A stretch of 64,000 nt of DNA from Phaeospirillum sp. (GTDB taxonomy: Bacteria; Pseudomonadota; Alphaproteobacteria; Rhodospirillales; Magnetospirillaceae), in contig JAUSFB010000045.1 of assembly GCA_030651575.1 (NCBI GenBank), positions 88,451 to 152,450 on the forward strand. The letters are read 5' to 3'. The notes beneath the pieces are model-generated. The model was not told where the DNA came from, made no database searches, and was given only the letters and a program-made list of their open reading frames with translations. Numbering within the stretch: the first letter of the stretch is position 1; each line of letters opens with the position of its first letter. Shown piece by piece: positions 1 through 9,491 of the stretch. The position numbers were made by a program, and so were the translations under genes.

Positions 1-591
1 ATAGCGTCCGAACAGCTCCTGGTGGCGGTCATGCAGGTCTCCCGCCATCAGGACGCTGATATGCTGGCGCACCAGTTTGCCGGAGGCGTAGCCGAACATG
101 CGGTCCACCGCCGGGTTGGCGGTTTCGATCAGGCCCTGCTCGTCGACGGTGATGATGCCCTCGGCCACCGAGGCCAGGACGCCTTGCAGCCGCTCCTCCC
201 GCTCACGCAGGGACTCGGCCGATCGGACGAATTTCGAGATGTCGCGGGCTTCGACCAGGAACTGATCCTCGGAGGACGGCACCCGGCGAACCCGGATCTC
301 GGCCTCGAACATTCCACTGCCGCTTCGGTGCAGTTTCAGCGGCAGGACGTCTTCCTCGGCCAGCAGGTCCCAGCCGGCCTCTACCAGGAAGCGATAGTCG
401 TTTTCAACATACTCGACGAAGGCGGTGCCCAGCGCATGGTCGGCATCGCCCAGGCCCAGCATCTTGACGCCGGCCTGATTGATGAACACGACGTTTCCCT
501 CGCTCAGAATGCAGACAAGACCAGAGACGAGCTCAAGCAGCTCATGATCTAGTCCGACTTCTCCCGACTTCAAGGCAGCGGATGAGGGCAC
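1..591 (-). CDS. PAS-domain sensory protein, 3' end cut by window edge
   Basis: This is the N-terminal part of a signalling protein. The first PAS domain (about residues 15-110) begins near HELLELVSGLVCILSEGN and contains FINQAGVKMLGLGDADHA. After a short helical linker (SAESLREREERLQGVLAS) a second PAS domain starts (EGIITVDEQGLIETANPAVD, then RMFGY), and the frame runs off the window. No output domain is visible, so it may be a histidine kinase, a diguanylate cyclase or a chemoreceptor. I chose a GTG start at 591 because AGGGGGA lies three bases upstream and the frame then matches the PAS fold. No transmembrane segment precedes PAS1, so this part is probably cytoplasmic. The PAS assignment is solid; the overall function is open. 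Confidence 0.75.
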   Translation of the reverse strand, partial: MPSSAALKSGEVGLDHELLELVSGLVCILSEGNVVFINQAGVKMLGLGDADHALGTAFVEYVENDYRFLVEAGWDLLAEEDVLPLKLHRSGSGMFEAEIRVRRVPSSEDQFLVEARDISKFVRSAESLREREERLQGVLASVAEGIITVDEQGLIETANPAVDRMFGYASGKLVRQHISVLMAGDLHDRHQELFGRY

Positions 592-669
592 GGTTCCCCC
601 TGAAAATGGCGGGCCGATGGTCGGCCGAAACGCCAGTGATGTCAATATCTGCGACGTATCCCATCCGTC

Positions 670-1620
670 TCAGTCAATCCTTAGATGAGACGACACTTCG
701 GCGAGGCGGCCAAAGGGGGATACGTCCGGAGGTAGCGTCAGATCCTTGGCCCGCCGGACGCCTTCGCGGCCAAACCGTTCCCGCACAGCTTCCTCCAGCC
801 AAGCCTCTGCCTGACCGTGGCGAGCCCGCTGCAACCTGTCGGCTCCGGCAAGGTGGATGGCGTGGGCGTCGATGTCCTCGACCAGCTTTTTGATACCCTC
901 GCGAGTATTAGAAGATACCATCAGGACCGGGATCGTCCAGCCTTCATTGCCGTCGTCGCCGCCCAGGCTGAGGGCGCCCAGGACGTCGGCGCGGGCGCGT
1001 TGGGCGGCGGCCCCCATATCGGCCTTGGTCACCACCACCACATGGGGAATCTCGGCGATGCCGGCCTTCATGAATTGAAGTGAGTCGCCCGATCCCGGCT
1101 GGACGCAGAACAGGACCGTATCGGCGACGCCGACCACGTCGGTCTCCGATTGGCCGACGCCAACGGTTTCAATCAGGACGATGTCGTATAGCGCCCGCAT
1201 CAGCACCATGGCAGAGACCGTCAGGGCGGACAGGCCGCCCAACCGATCGCGCGCCGCCATGGAGCGGACGAAGATTCCCTGATCTTCCGGGTCGGTGGTC
1301 AGGCGGGTGCGGTCGCCCAGCAAGGCGCCGCCGGACCGCCGCGATGATGGATCGACGGCGATGCAGCCGACCCGACGTCCGCTCTGTCGCCATGTGGCGA
1401 TCAGGGCGTTCATCAAGGTGGACTTGCCGACGCCCGGTGGTCCGGTCATTCCGACCACATGGGCGATCGGCGCGGCAAAGGCGGCATCCAGCAAGGCCAC
1501 GGTGGCGGGGGCGTCGGGGGCGCGTTCGACTTCCGCCAACGCCCTCGCCAACCCCGCCTTTCCGCTCGTCCTTACCTCGTCAAGCGTCATGCCGCTCAGG
1601 AGATCAGCCGGTTCCACCAT
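670..1620 (-). CDS. meaB: MeaB/ArgK-family G3E GTPase
   Basis: This is a P-loop GTPase of the MeaB/ArgK family, which gates cofactor loading and protects adenosylcobalamin-dependent methylmalonyl-CoA mutase. The Walker A motif GPPGVGKST is at about residue 59. Other family motifs are VDPSSRRSGGALLGDRTR, the switch-like ETVGVGQSE, and VVTKAD as the guanine-specificity (NKxD-type) element. The length of 316 residues is normal for the family. The start at 1620 lies inside the last codons of rne, so the two genes overlap by 25 bp and are probably co-transcribed and translationally coupled. An internal ATG at residue 11 is an alternative start. The mutase itself is not in this window, so the partner is inferred from the family. 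Confidence 0.93.
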   Translation of the reverse strand: MVEPADLLSGMTLDEVRTSGKAGLARALAEVERAPDAPATVALLDAAFAAPIAHVVGMTGPPGVGKSTLMNALIATWRQSGRRVGCIAVDPSSRRSGGALLGDRTRLTTDPEDQGIFVRSMAARDRLGGLSALTVSAMVLMRALYDIVLIETVGVGQSETDVVGVADTVLFCVQPGSGDSLQFMKAGIAEIPHVVVVTKADMGAAAQRARADVLGALSLGGDDGNEGWTIPVLMVSSNTREGIKKLVEDIDAHAIHLAGADRLQRARHGQAEAWLEEAVRERFGREGVRRAKDLTLPPDVSPFGRLAEVSSHLRID

Positions 1621-4295
1621 CCCCGACGGGGCGGGCCGGCCGGGACGGGGGCCAGCGCCTCCTCGGTGGAAGCGGCCGGTTCGGCTGACGGAGCCGGAGC
1701 GTGCTCGACCGTGGTGGGGCCCGCCGCCATGGGCTCGGTCGCCACGGGTTCCATCGGCGTGGGTTCCGGGGCCGGTTCGGCTACGGAGTCCGGTTCGGCG
1801 ACGACCTCGACAACCGCTTCGGTGACGGCCTCCACCTTCTTGCGCGGCGCGCGCTTGCGCTTGGGCTTCTCCTCGGCGACGGCTTCGGTCGTCTCGGATT
1901 GGTCCGCCTCGCCGGCAACCGCTTCGGTGACGGCCTCCACCTTCTTGCGCGGCGCACGCTTGCGCTTGGGCTTTTCGGGCGTCACGGCCTCGGCGGCGGG
2001 AGCCTCGTCGGCTTCGGCCGTCTCGACGGTTCCGGTTTCGACCAGAGCGGCCCCGGCTTCGTCGGACGCCTCGCCTTCAACCTCGCCCTCACCTTCGCCT
2101 TCGCCTTCAACCTCGCCCTCGGCTCCACCTTCGGCTTCGCCATCACGACGGCGACGGCGACGGCCGCCACGGCGTCCACGGCGACGCTTGCGCGGGAGTT
2201 CGCCATCGGCCAGTTCGGTGCGGTTTTCCTCACCCTCGCCGTCCTCGTCTTCGTCTTCGTCCTCGGCGGCGGATTCAGTCGCGGCGGTGTCGGACGGCTC
2301 GGCCGAGCCATCACCCTCACCCTCGGAGGCTTGGCCTTCGCTCGGCTGACCGTCACCGGGACGCCGCTTCTTGCGACGGCGACGGCGGCGCTTGCGATTG
2401 GCCGCGTCGGCTTCGGATTCGCCTTCGGGCGCGCGCTCCGTGGAGGTCTCTTCGTCCTCGGCTTCGTCCTCATCCTCAACGACCTCATCGGCCTCATCGG
2501 CCTCGACGGGGGGGCGGTTGGCGGCGTCGTCCATGCTGATGGCGACGCGGGCCGGCTCGTCCGGCCGGAACTCGGCCTTGACCCGGTCCATGCGGAAGGC
2601 GGGCGGGATCAGGGTGTCGTCACCGGCCAGCAGGACGCTGAACTCGTAGCGTTCCTCGATGGCGGCCAGGGCGCCGCGCTTCTGGTTGAGGATGTAGAGC
2701 GCGATGGCGGTCGGCACATGCACGGTGACCTCGGAGGAGCGGCGGCGGATGCCTTCCTCCTCGATGGCGCGCAGCACATGCACGGCGGCGGATTCCACCG
2801 AACGGATCAGGCCGGAGCCAGCGCAGTGCGGGCAGGGGCTGAAGGTGGTTTCCTGCAAGGACGGGCGCAGGCGCTGACGCGACAGCTCCAGCAGGCCGAA
2901 GGCGCTGATCTTGCCGACCTGGATGCGGGCGCGATCATTCTTCAGCGCTTCCTTGAGGCGACGTTCGACCGCATGGTTATTGCGGCTTTCTTCCATGTCG
3001 ATGAAGTCGATGACGATCAGGCCGGCCAGATCGCGCAGGCGCAACTGGCGGGCCACCTCGTCCGAGGCTTCCATATTGGTCTTGAACGCCGTCTCCTCGA
3101 TATGCCGTTCCTTGGTGGCGCGGCCGGAATTGACGTCGATGGCGACCAGCGCCTCGGTCTGGTTGATGACGATATAGCCGCCCGACTTCAACTGGACGAT
3201 GGGGCTGTGCATGGCGTCGAGTTGGGCTTCCACCTGATAGCGGTGGAACATGGGCATGACCGGGTCTCTGTAGGGCTGGACCTTCTTGGCATGCGACGGA
3301 GTCAGCATGCGCATATAGTCCTTGGCCAACCGGTAGCCTTCGTCGCCGTCGACCAGAACCTCGTCGATATCGCGTGAGTACAGGTCGCGGATCGAGCGCT
3401 TGATCAGGCTGGCCTCTTCGTAAGTCAGCGCCGGGGCGGACGACTTCAGGGTCAGTTCGCGCACGCTGTCCCACATGCGCAGCAGGTATTCGTAGTCGCG
3501 CCGGATCTCGGTCTTGGACCGTTCGGAACCGGCGGTGCGGATGATCACCGCCATTCCGTCCGGAATATCCAGTTCGTTGGCGATGGTCTTCAGCCGGCGG
3601 CGGTCAGTGGAGCTGACGATCTTGCGCGACACCCCGCCGCCCCGGGCGGTGTTGGGCATCAAGACGCAATAACGGCCGGCCAGCGACAGATAGGTGGTCA
3701 GCGCCGCGCCTTTGTTGCCGCGTTCTTCCTTGACCACCTGGACCAGCATGATCTGGCGGCGCTTGATCACTTCCTGGATCTTGTAGTGGCGCAGCAGGCG
3801 GGCGCGCCGGCGCTCGTTATCGGCGTCGTCGTCGCCGCCCACGGTTTCCAGCTGCTGCTTGCGGCGGGGCTGTTCGTCCTCGGCCGGCTCCGACGGGGCG
3901 TCCTCGACCACGGCGCCGTCGGTGACTTCGGCGACGGCCTCGGCGGCCAGATGGCCTTCACCGATCGGTTCGGCATCGTCGCGGTCGCCGCTGGCTTCGC
4001 GCATGACCTCGGCCCGCTGGGCGGCCAGCAGGGCCTGGCGGTCGGCGACCGGGATCTGGAAGTAATCCGGGTGAATTTCGCTAAAGGCGAGGAAGCCGTG
4101 GCGGTTGCCGCCATACTCCACGAAGGCGGCCTGGAGCGACGGCTCTACCCGGACCACCTTGGCCAGATAGATGTTACCCTTCAGTTGCCGCTTGGTGGAT
4201 GTCTCAACATCCAGTTCTTCCAGGCGGGTTCCATTGACGACCACAACCCGAGTCTCCTCCGGGTGGGTGGCGTCGATCAACATACGTTTGACCAT
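1596..4295 (-). CDS. rne: Ribonuclease E/G
   Basis: This is the RNA-degradosome endoribonuclease. The N-terminus MVKRMLIDATHPEETRVVVV matches alphaproteobacterial RNase E. The S1 domain (about residues 35-215) is split by an acidic insertion rich in Glu, Asp and Ala, usual in alphaproteobacteria. The DNase I-like catalytic region has VAIDVNSGRAT and VIDFIDMEESRNN, carrying the two metal-binding aspartates. The zinc-link motif is CPHCAGSG. The last 300 residues are low-complexity: acidic stretches, Arg-rich runs such as KRRRRGRRGGRRRRRR, and two copies of KPKRKRAPRKKVEAVTEAV, typical of the disordered scaffold and RNA-binding tail. An upstream ATG at 4400 is in frame, but the start at 4295 has GGAG upstream and fits the family N-terminus. 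The 3' end overlaps meaB. Confidence 0.96.
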   Translation of the reverse strand: MVKRMLIDATHPEETRVVVVNGTRLEELDVETSTKRQLKGNIYLAKVVRVEPSLQAAFVEYGGNRHGFLAFSEIHPDYFQIPVADRQALLAAQRAEVMREASGDRDDAEPIGEGHLAAEAVAEVTDGAVVEDAPSEPAEDEQPRRKQQLETVGGDDDADNERRRARLLRHYKIQEVIKRRQIMLVQVVKEERGNKGAALTTYLSLAGRYCVLMPNTARGGGVSRKIVSSTDRRRLKTIANELDIPDGMAVIIRTAGSERSKTEIRRDYEYLLRMWDSVRELTLKSSAPALTYEEASLIKRSIRDLYSRDIDEVLVDGDEGYRLAKDYMRMLTPSHAKKVQPYRDPVMPMFHRYQVEAQLDAMHSPIVQLKSGGYIVINQTEALVAIDVNSGRATKERHIEETAFKTNMEASDEVARQLRLRDLAGLIVIDFIDMEESRNNHAVERRLKEALKNDRARIQVGKISAFGLLELSRQRLRPSLQETTFSPCPHCAGSGLIRSVESAAVHVLRAIEEEGIRRRSSEVTVHVPTAIALYILNQKRGALAAIEERYEFSVLLAGDDTLIPPAFRMDRVKAEFRPDEPARVAISMDDAANRPPVEADEADEVVEDEDEAEDEETSTERAPEGESEADAANRKRRRRRRKKRRPGDGQPSEGQASEGEGDGSAEPSDTAATESAAEDEDEDEDGEGEENRTELADGELPRKRRRGRRGGRRRRRRDGEAEGGAEGEVEGEGEGEGEVEGEASDEAGAALVETGTVETAEADEAPAAEAVTPEKPKRKRAPRKKVEAVTEAVAGEADQSETTEAVAEEKPKRKRAPRKKVEAVTEAVVEVVAEPDSVAEPAPEPTPMEPVATEPMAAGPTTVEHAPAPSAEPAASTEEALAPVPAGPPRRGWWNRLIS

Positions 4296-4624
4296 AAAGT
4301 CCATATCTCCGTGGCGCCGCTCGCGACGCGAAAAACACATGCGAGCAGCTGTCTGATCCAGCGAAGCCGGCGCGTACGGACACGCGACCACAAGTTTCAC
4401 CGGTCAAGCCGGCGCCGCCTGAAGAGGATTCCACGATCCTGGTATGTTGGACGGGCATCATAATGGCGATAAACCTGATCACGGGCGTCACGCCCGGCTT
4501 CGAATTCAAGTCTGGCGGCGCAGGCCGAGGAGTGGTGTTCCGCCCGAGGCCGCACGAGGTGCGAAGGGGGCGTGGAACCACCGTCCGGGATTGGACGCTC
4601 GGAAATTGCGTGCTCATACGTGTC

Positions 4625-4653
4625 AAAATAGCCGTAGCGGATCATTTCGACAA
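4625..4653 (-). promoter_or_regulatory. Candidate rne promoter
   Basis: On the minus strand, TTGTCG (4653-4648) and TATTTT (4630-4625) are separated by 17 bp. If used, transcription would begin near 4618 and leave a 5' leader of about 320 bases before the rne start. Long leaders are known for enterobacterial rne, where they mediate autoregulation. The boxes are only a moderate match, so this is a suggestion. Confidence 0.3.
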
Positions 4654-4747
4654 CGTTCTTGTTGCACCGTTGGGAAGATCCTCCGGCGAAGGGGCGGGGA
4701 CCCCGCGATTTTTAGCCGAAGAGTCTGCTGAATCAATGCGTTTAGAG

Positions 4748-4777
4748 TTGAGCTTGAGTCTTTGTCTGCGGTATAGG
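4748..4777 (+). promoter_or_regulatory. Candidate amiC promoter
   Basis: TTGAGC (4748-4753) and TATAGG (4772-4777) are separated by 18 bp. Transcription would start near 4785, which excludes the in-frame ATG at 4777 as a start codon and favours 4807 or 4819 for amiC. Confidence 0.4.
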
Positions 4778-4806
4778 TGTCGCAATGTGACGACCACTGG
4801 CCGGGT

Positions 4807-6441
4807 ATGACGGAACGCATGACTCGAAGACGCGGAACCGCTTTGCCGATACTGATCCTGGGCGCGCTTCTGGCGCTGTCCGGGCCGGTGGGCGCCTGGG
4901 CGGCGACCGCGTCGGGCGCCCGGCTTGGAATTCATGGCGAGGGCGTGACCCGTTTCGTGGTGGACCTGTCGGAGTCCACCGCGTTCAGGACCATGACCCT
5001 TGCCGATCCCTACCGCGTGGTCATCGAGCTTCCGGGCATCGAATGGGGTGGCGGCAACGCCATCGCCAAGCCGTGGGGCGCGGTCAACGGCATGCGGACC
5101 GAGGAGGGGCGGCTGGTTCTGGACCTCCGCAAGCCCGCCATCGTCAAGAACGCCTTCATCATCGCCCCGCGCGACGGCCTGGGCTGGCGTCTGGTGGTCG
5201 ATCTCGGCGAAACCACCCGCGAGGGTTTTTTGGCTTCGGTCGACGGGGCCGTCCCGGCGTTGAAGCCTCCCGCCGCCGTCAAGCCGGTCAGGCCCGTCGT
5301 CGCCAAGCCGCCGCCTGCCGTCATCGCCGTCGAGGAGCCCCCGCCGGAACCGGTGGTCGAGGCCATTCGGCCGTCGCCCGGGCGGATCGTCGTCAACAGC
5401 CCCAATGCTTCCCCGGTCCCGGTCGAGGCGGCCCCTGTCCAGCTCGCGCCGATAGCGGCGGCGCCCGTCGTCATCATCGCCCCCCCCGCACCGCCCCCCT
5501 TGGTTTCCACACAAATAGTCCCGACTCCGGTCGAGCGGCCGGTTCGCGGCAATCCCATGCTGTCGGCTCCCATGCCGCCGCCGCCCGAACGCCCCGCGCC
5601 GGTGCTGGCCGCGCCGGTGCAGCCCGCGCCGGTGCAGCTCCCGCCGGCCCCGGTGATCGAGGCGGCACCGCCTCCCCCGCCCCCGCCGGTCGTGGCGGTT
5701 TCCGCTCCGGCCGCCAAGGGCGGCGGCCGCGCCAAGGCGCACGACGGCGTGCCGGTGATCGTCATCGACCCCGGCCATGGCGGCGTCGACCCCGGCGCCA
5801 CCAGCGTGTCGGGGGCCTATGAAAAGCACATCACCCTGGCCATGGCGCGCGAGTTGAAGGCCGCACTGGAAAAGAACGGCCGTTACCGCGTCCATCTGAC
5901 CCGCGATCGCGACGTCTTCATCCGGCTGCGCGAGCGCGTCGCCCTCGCCCGGCAGCATGGCGCCGACCTGTTCGTCTCGCTGCATGCCGACGCCGTGCAA
6001 AATCCGCAGATTCGCGGGCTGTCGGTCTATACCTTGTCGCAGAACGCCTCCGATTCCGAGGCGCAGGCGCTGGCGGAAAAGGAAAACAAGGCCGACCTGA
6101 TCGCCGGCGTCGATCTCAGCCACGAATCCCCCGACGTGGCCGGCATCCTGATCGATCTGGCCCAGCGCGAGACCATGAATCGCTCCGCCGGCTTCGCCAC
6201 CGAGCTGGTAGACGAGGTCGGTCAGGAGATGGATTTGCTGGGCAATACTCATCGCTTCGCCGGCTTCGCGGTGCTGAAGGCCCCCGACGTGCCGGCGGTG
6301 CTGGTGGAGATGGGCTATCTGTCCAACGAGTTCGAGGAAAAGCAGCTGCGTCAGCCGCAATACCGCGCCCGCCTCGCCAAGGCGATGGCCAAGGCGGTCG
6401 AGCGTTATTTCCCGTCATCCCTCAAGGCCAAGCGGCCGTAG
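4807..6441 (+). CDS. amiC: N-acetylmuramoyl-L-alanine amidase, AmiC type (AMIN + Amidase_3)
   Basis: This is a periplasmic peptidoglycan amidase that cleaves septal peptidoglycan during cell separation. A signal peptide (LPILILGALLALSGPVGAWA) occupies about residues 10-35. An AMIN domain follows (RFVVDLSESTAFRTMTLADP, then YRVVIELPG). A long Pro/Ala/Val-rich linker spans about residues 160-310. The catalytic Amidase_3 domain (about 315-535) starts with VIVIDPGHGGVDPGA and contains the zinc ligands in DPGHGG, YEKHITL and VSLHADA, with the catalytic Glu in VLVEMGYLSN. The ATG at 4819 (MTRRRG) is an alternative start. Its stop codon shares a base with the GTG of the next gene, so amiC, the small protein and mrcA probably form a cell-envelope operon. 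Confidence 0.93.
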   Translation: MTERMTRRRGTALPILILGALLALSGPVGAWAATASGARLGIHGEGVTRFVVDLSESTAFRTMTLADPYRVVIELPGIEWGGGNAIAKPWGAVNGMRTEEGRLVLDLRKPAIVKNAFIIAPRDGLGWRLVVDLGETTREGFLASVDGAVPALKPPAAVKPVRPVVAKPPPAVIAVEEPPPEPVVEAIRPSPGRIVVNSPNASPVPVEAAPVQLAPIAAAPVVIIAPPAPPPLVSTQIVPTPVERPVRGNPMLSAPMPPPPERPAPVLAAPVQPAPVQLPPAPVIEAAPPPPPPPVVAVSAPAAKGGGRAKAHDGVPVIVIDPGHGGVDPGATSVSGAYEKHITLAMARELKAALEKNGRYRVHLTRDRDVFIRLRERVALARQHGADLFVSLHADAVQNPQIRGLSVYTLSQNASDSEAQALAEKENKADLIAGVDLSHESPDVAGILIDLAQRETMNRSAGFATELVDEVGQEMDLLGNTHRFAGFAVLKAPDVPAVLVEMGYLSNEFEEKQLRQPQYRARLAKAMAKAVERYFPSSLKAKRP

Positions 6442-6773
6442 TGGCGGCTGTCCGGCTTCCCCTGCTCCTGGCCGCGTTGGCCGTATTCGGCGGGATCATC
6501 CCCGCCATCGCCGCCAATAAACAGGAAAATCTGTGCCTGACCTGTCCGAGGCCGGAACCGGCCTGCTGGATGGTGGTCTATAGCTGGCAGGACTACAACC
6601 TGAAGGGCGGTTTTGGCACCATGGTGGTGGTGACCGGGGGGGCGGCCCCGACCGAGGCTGAGAAGGCCCGCGCCAAGGCCGATCTGCTGCGCACCCTGGC
6701 CCCGACCACCACCGTCACCATCACCAAGAATAGCCGGATTTCCTGTCCGCCGGGGGCGCGGGTGGGGCCGTGA
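6441..6773 (+). CDS. Small secreted cysteine-containing protein, unknown
   Basis: A 110-residue protein starting with GTG in the sequence TAGTG, so its start overlaps the amiC stop. An N-terminal signal peptide is clear (VRLPLLLAALAVFGGIIPAIA). The mature part contains NLCLTCPRPEPACW, giving three closely spaced cysteines, and a fourth near the end (ISCPPGA), which suggests disulfides in the periplasm. The middle (GTMVVVTGGAAPTEAEKARA) is compact and not repetitive. I do not recognise a family. Overlap with amiC and position before a penicillin-binding protein suggest an envelope role, which is inference. Confidence 0.65.
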   Translation: MAAVRLPLLLAALAVFGGIIPAIAANKQENLCLTCPRPEPACWMVVYSWQDYNLKGGFGTMVVVTGGAAPTEAEKARAKADLLRTLAPTTTVTITKNSRISCPPGARVGP

Positions 6774-6898
6774 CCACGATCCCCGGCCGGTCCGAGCAGG
6801 CCGATCCGTTCGCCGCACTTGACGACGGATGGGCCAAGGCGCTACCACCGCCTTGATCCGGTCGAATGCTTGGCCGGAGGGATCGGACGCTGTCCTCG

Positions 6899-9430
6899 AT
6901 GCTTCGCTTCTTTGCCTGGTTGACCTCCTTGCTGTTGCTGCTGGCCATCGCCGGGGCGGGCGGCGTGCTGTTCGTGTTCTGGCACTATGGCCGGGATCTG
7001 CCCGACTACCATCAGCTGGCCCATTACGAGCCGCCGGTCACCACGCGGGTCTATGGCGGCGACGGCCGTCTGGTGGCGGAATACGCGGTGGAAAAGCGGG
7101 TTTTCGTGCCGCTTTACGCGATTCCGCAGGTGGTCAAGGACGCCTTTCTCTCGGCCGAGGACAAGAACTTTTACAGCCATGCCGGCGTCGATCCGGTCGG
7201 TATCGCGCGCGCCATCGTGATCAATCTGCGCAATCGCGGCATGGGCGGCGACCGCCGCCCGGTGGGGGCTTCGACCATCACCCAGCAGGTGGCCAAGAAC
7301 TTCCTGCTGACCAACGAGGTGTCGGTCGAGCGCAAGGTCAAGGAAGCGATCCTGGCCTTCCGGATCGAGCGGGCCTTCTCCAAGGATCACATCCTCGAAC
7401 TCTATCTGAACGAGATTTATCTTGGCGTCGGCTCCTATGGCGTGGCGGCGGCGGCGCTGAACTATTTCGACAAGGGTCTGGACGAGTTGTCCATTCACGA
7501 GGCCGCTTATCTGGCAGCGCTGCCCAAGGCTCCCAACAATTACAACCCCCATCGTCATTATCAGGCCGCCAAGGAGCGCCGGGACTGGGTGGTGGGGCGC
7601 ATGTACGAGGACGGCAAGGTCTCCCAGTCGGAATATCAGGTCATGGTCGCCATGCCCCTGGAAGTCCGCTCGCGCAAGGAGATGCAGGCCACCCAGGGCG
7701 CCGATTACTTCGCCGAGGACATCCGCCGCGAACTGGCGGCCAAGTTCGGCGAAAGCGCCTTGTACAAGGGCGGGCTGGTGGTGCGCGCCTCCATGGACGC
7801 CCGCTTGCAGGCGGTGGGGTCGCGGCTGCTGCGCCAGGGGCTCGCCTCCTATGATCGCCGTCATGGCTATCGCGGGCCGTTGACCCGGATTTCCGCGACC
7901 TCGACCTGGCCGCAGTCGCTGGCGGCGGTGCCCAAGCCCGGCGGAGCCGCCGAGACCTGGGAAACCGCCGTGGTGATCGGCCTCACCGAGACCGAAGCCA
8001 CCTTGGGCCTGTCGGGCAACCGCACCGGCAAGCTGCCCTTCGCCGAAATGAAATGGGCGCGCCCGACCCTGGAAAAGCAGGCGGTGGGGCCGATGCCGCG
8101 CCGCGCCGGCGATGTGGTCGCCCAAGGCGACGTGATCTTGGTGGAGCCGGTGGCCAAGTCCGACGATGGCCATGCCTACCCCGCCGCCACCTTCAGCCTG
8201 CGCCAGATTCCCAAGGTCGAGGGGGCTCTGGTGGCGATCGATCCCCATACCGGGCGGGTGCTGGCCATGGTCGGCGGCTGGTCCTATGGCAAAAGCCAGT
8301 TCAACCGCGCCAGTCAGGCGCTACGTCAGCCGGGCTCGTCGTTCAAGCCGTTCATCTATCTGGCGGCGCTGGAAAGCGGTTATACCCCGTCCTCGCTGGT
8401 GCTGGACGCCCCCATCGCCCTGCCGCAGGGGCCGGGCCTGCCGCTGTGGCGGCCAAAGAACTATCACGACGACTATCTGGGGCCGACGACGCTGCGGGTC
8501 GGAATCGAGAAGTCGCGCAACCTGATGACGGTGCGCCTCGCCCAGGCACTCGGCATGGAAAAGGTGGCCGATTACTCGCAGCGTTTCGGCATCTATGACA
8601 ATCTGCCGCACCAGCTGGCCATGGCGCTGGGTGCCGGCGAGACCACGCCGCTGAGGCTGACCGCCGCCTATGCTATGCTGGTCAATGGCGGCAAGCGGGT
8701 GCGTCCGACCCTGATCGACCGTATCCAGGACCGCAACGGCAAGACCGTCTTTAGCCATGATCCGCGCTTTTGCGAGGGCTGTTCCGCGCCGCGCTTCTCG
8801 GGTCAGGACATGCCGCTGCTGCCCGATATCCGCGAACAACTGGTCGATCCGGTCTCGGCCTATCAGATGGTCAGCATCATGGAAGGCGTGGTTCAACGCG
8901 GCACCGGGACCTCGGTCCGGGCGGTGGGCAAGCCGCTGGCCGGCAAGACCGGCACCTCCAACGACTCCAACGATGTCTGGTTCGTCGGCTTTTCGCCCGA
9001 TCTGGCGGTGGGGGTGTTCGTCGGCTTCGACGACCCGGCTTCCCTGGGGGCCAAGGAGACCGGCGGCTCTATCGCGGCCCCGATCTTCCGCGACTTCATG
9101 ATCGAAGCCCTGAAGGACAAGCCGCCGACCGCGTTCCGGGTGCCACCGGGCGTCCGTCTGGTCCGGGTAGACGCCCGTACCGGCAAGCCCGCCATGCCGG
9201 GCGACGCCAAGGCCATCCATGAGGCATTCAAGAGCAGCGACCGGATGCCCGGCGACGAGGAGGAGGTGCTGGAGGGTGGCGTCGATGCCGGCTTCAGCTT
9301 CGCGCCCTACCTGAATGCCGAGGAAGGCGCTGGCCCCAGCGGCGAGCTGATCCCGCCCCCCGGCGCGGGCGGGGTGGCCCCGGTCCCGCTTCCGGCCGGC
9401 CCGGCTCCCACGGCCGGCGGTCTGTATTAG
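6899..9430 (+). CDS. mrcA: Penicillin-binding protein 1A (bifunctional transglycosylase/transpeptidase)
   Basis: This is a class A PBP that polymerises and cross-links peptidoglycan at the inner membrane. One N-terminal transmembrane segment (FFAWLTSLLLLLAIAGAGG) is followed by the GT51 domain with FLSAEDKNFYSHAGVD and GASTITQQVAKNFLL, including the catalytic glutamate. The transpeptidase domain has PGSSFKPF (the active-site SxxK serine), KSRN (SxN) and GKTGTSND (KTG box). The tail is Pro/Gly-rich. About 843 residues is normal. I start at ATG 6899 because it directly precedes the membrane segment; an ATG at 6866 is in frame and possible, and neither has an ideal ribosome site. It follows amiC and a small secreted protein and precedes prfB. 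Confidence 0.95.
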   Translation: MLRFFAWLTSLLLLLAIAGAGGVLFVFWHYGRDLPDYHQLAHYEPPVTTRVYGGDGRLVAEYAVEKRVFVPLYAIPQVVKDAFLSAEDKNFYSHAGVDPVGIARAIVINLRNRGMGGDRRPVGASTITQQVAKNFLLTNEVSVERKVKEAILAFRIERAFSKDHILELYLNEIYLGVGSYGVAAAALNYFDKGLDELSIHEAAYLAALPKAPNNYNPHRHYQAAKERRDWVVGRMYEDGKVSQSEYQVMVAMPLEVRSRKEMQATQGADYFAEDIRRELAAKFGESALYKGGLVVRASMDARLQAVGSRLLRQGLASYDRRHGYRGPLTRISATSTWPQSLAAVPKPGGAAETWETAVVIGLTETEATLGLSGNRTGKLPFAEMKWARPTLEKQAVGPMPRRAGDVVAQGDVILVEPVAKSDDGHAYPAATFSLRQIPKVEGALVAIDPHTGRVLAMVGGWSYGKSQFNRASQALRQPGSSFKPFIYLAALESGYTPSSLVLDAPIALPQGPGLPLWRPKNYHDDYLGPTTLRVGIEKSRNLMTVRLAQALGMEKVADYSQRFGIYDNLPHQLAMALGAGETTPLRLTAAYAMLVNGGKRVRPTLIDRIQDRNGKTVFSHDPRFCEGCSAPRFSGQDMPLLPDIREQLVDPVSAYQMVSIMEGVVQRGTGTSVRAVGKPLAGKTGTSNDSNDVWFVGFSPDLAVGVFVGFDDPASLGAKETGGSIAAPIFRDFMIEALKDKPPTAFRVPPGVRLVRVDARTGKPAMPGDAKAIHEAFKSSDRMPGDEEEVLEGGVDAGFSFAPYLNAEEGAGPSGELIPPPGAGGVAPVPLPAGPAPTAGGLY

Positions 9431-9491
9431 TCTTGCCAGGTCTGGCGGACTTCCTTAAAAAGTCCGCTCCACGCAGTCGAGAGGAATGACC

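Larger units (their letters stand above)
4296..4806. other. Divergent intergenic region between rne and amiC
   Basis: This 511-bp gap separates two divergent genes. It holds the two candidate promoters listed separately. Open frames here (for example 4397-4645 on minus) lack ribosome sites and family character, and I regard them as chance. Most of the region probably forms the rne 5' leader. Confidence 0.5.

Noticed and set aside
1701..3377. Long open frame on the plus strand opposite rne
   Set aside because: It is the antisense of RNase E in GC-rich DNA, low-complexity, without ribosome site or family match.
4204..4645. Minus-strand frames upstream of rne
   Set aside because: They overlap the rne start and leader and lack ribosome sites or family features.
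4642..6360. 572-codon frame on the minus strand opposite amiC
   Set aside because: The opposite strand encodes a complete AmiC with catalytic motifs; the antisense frame is His/Arg/Gly-rich and family-less.
6842..8248. 468-codon minus frame opposite PBP1A
   Set aside because: Shadow of the PBP1A coding sequence; composition typical of antisense.
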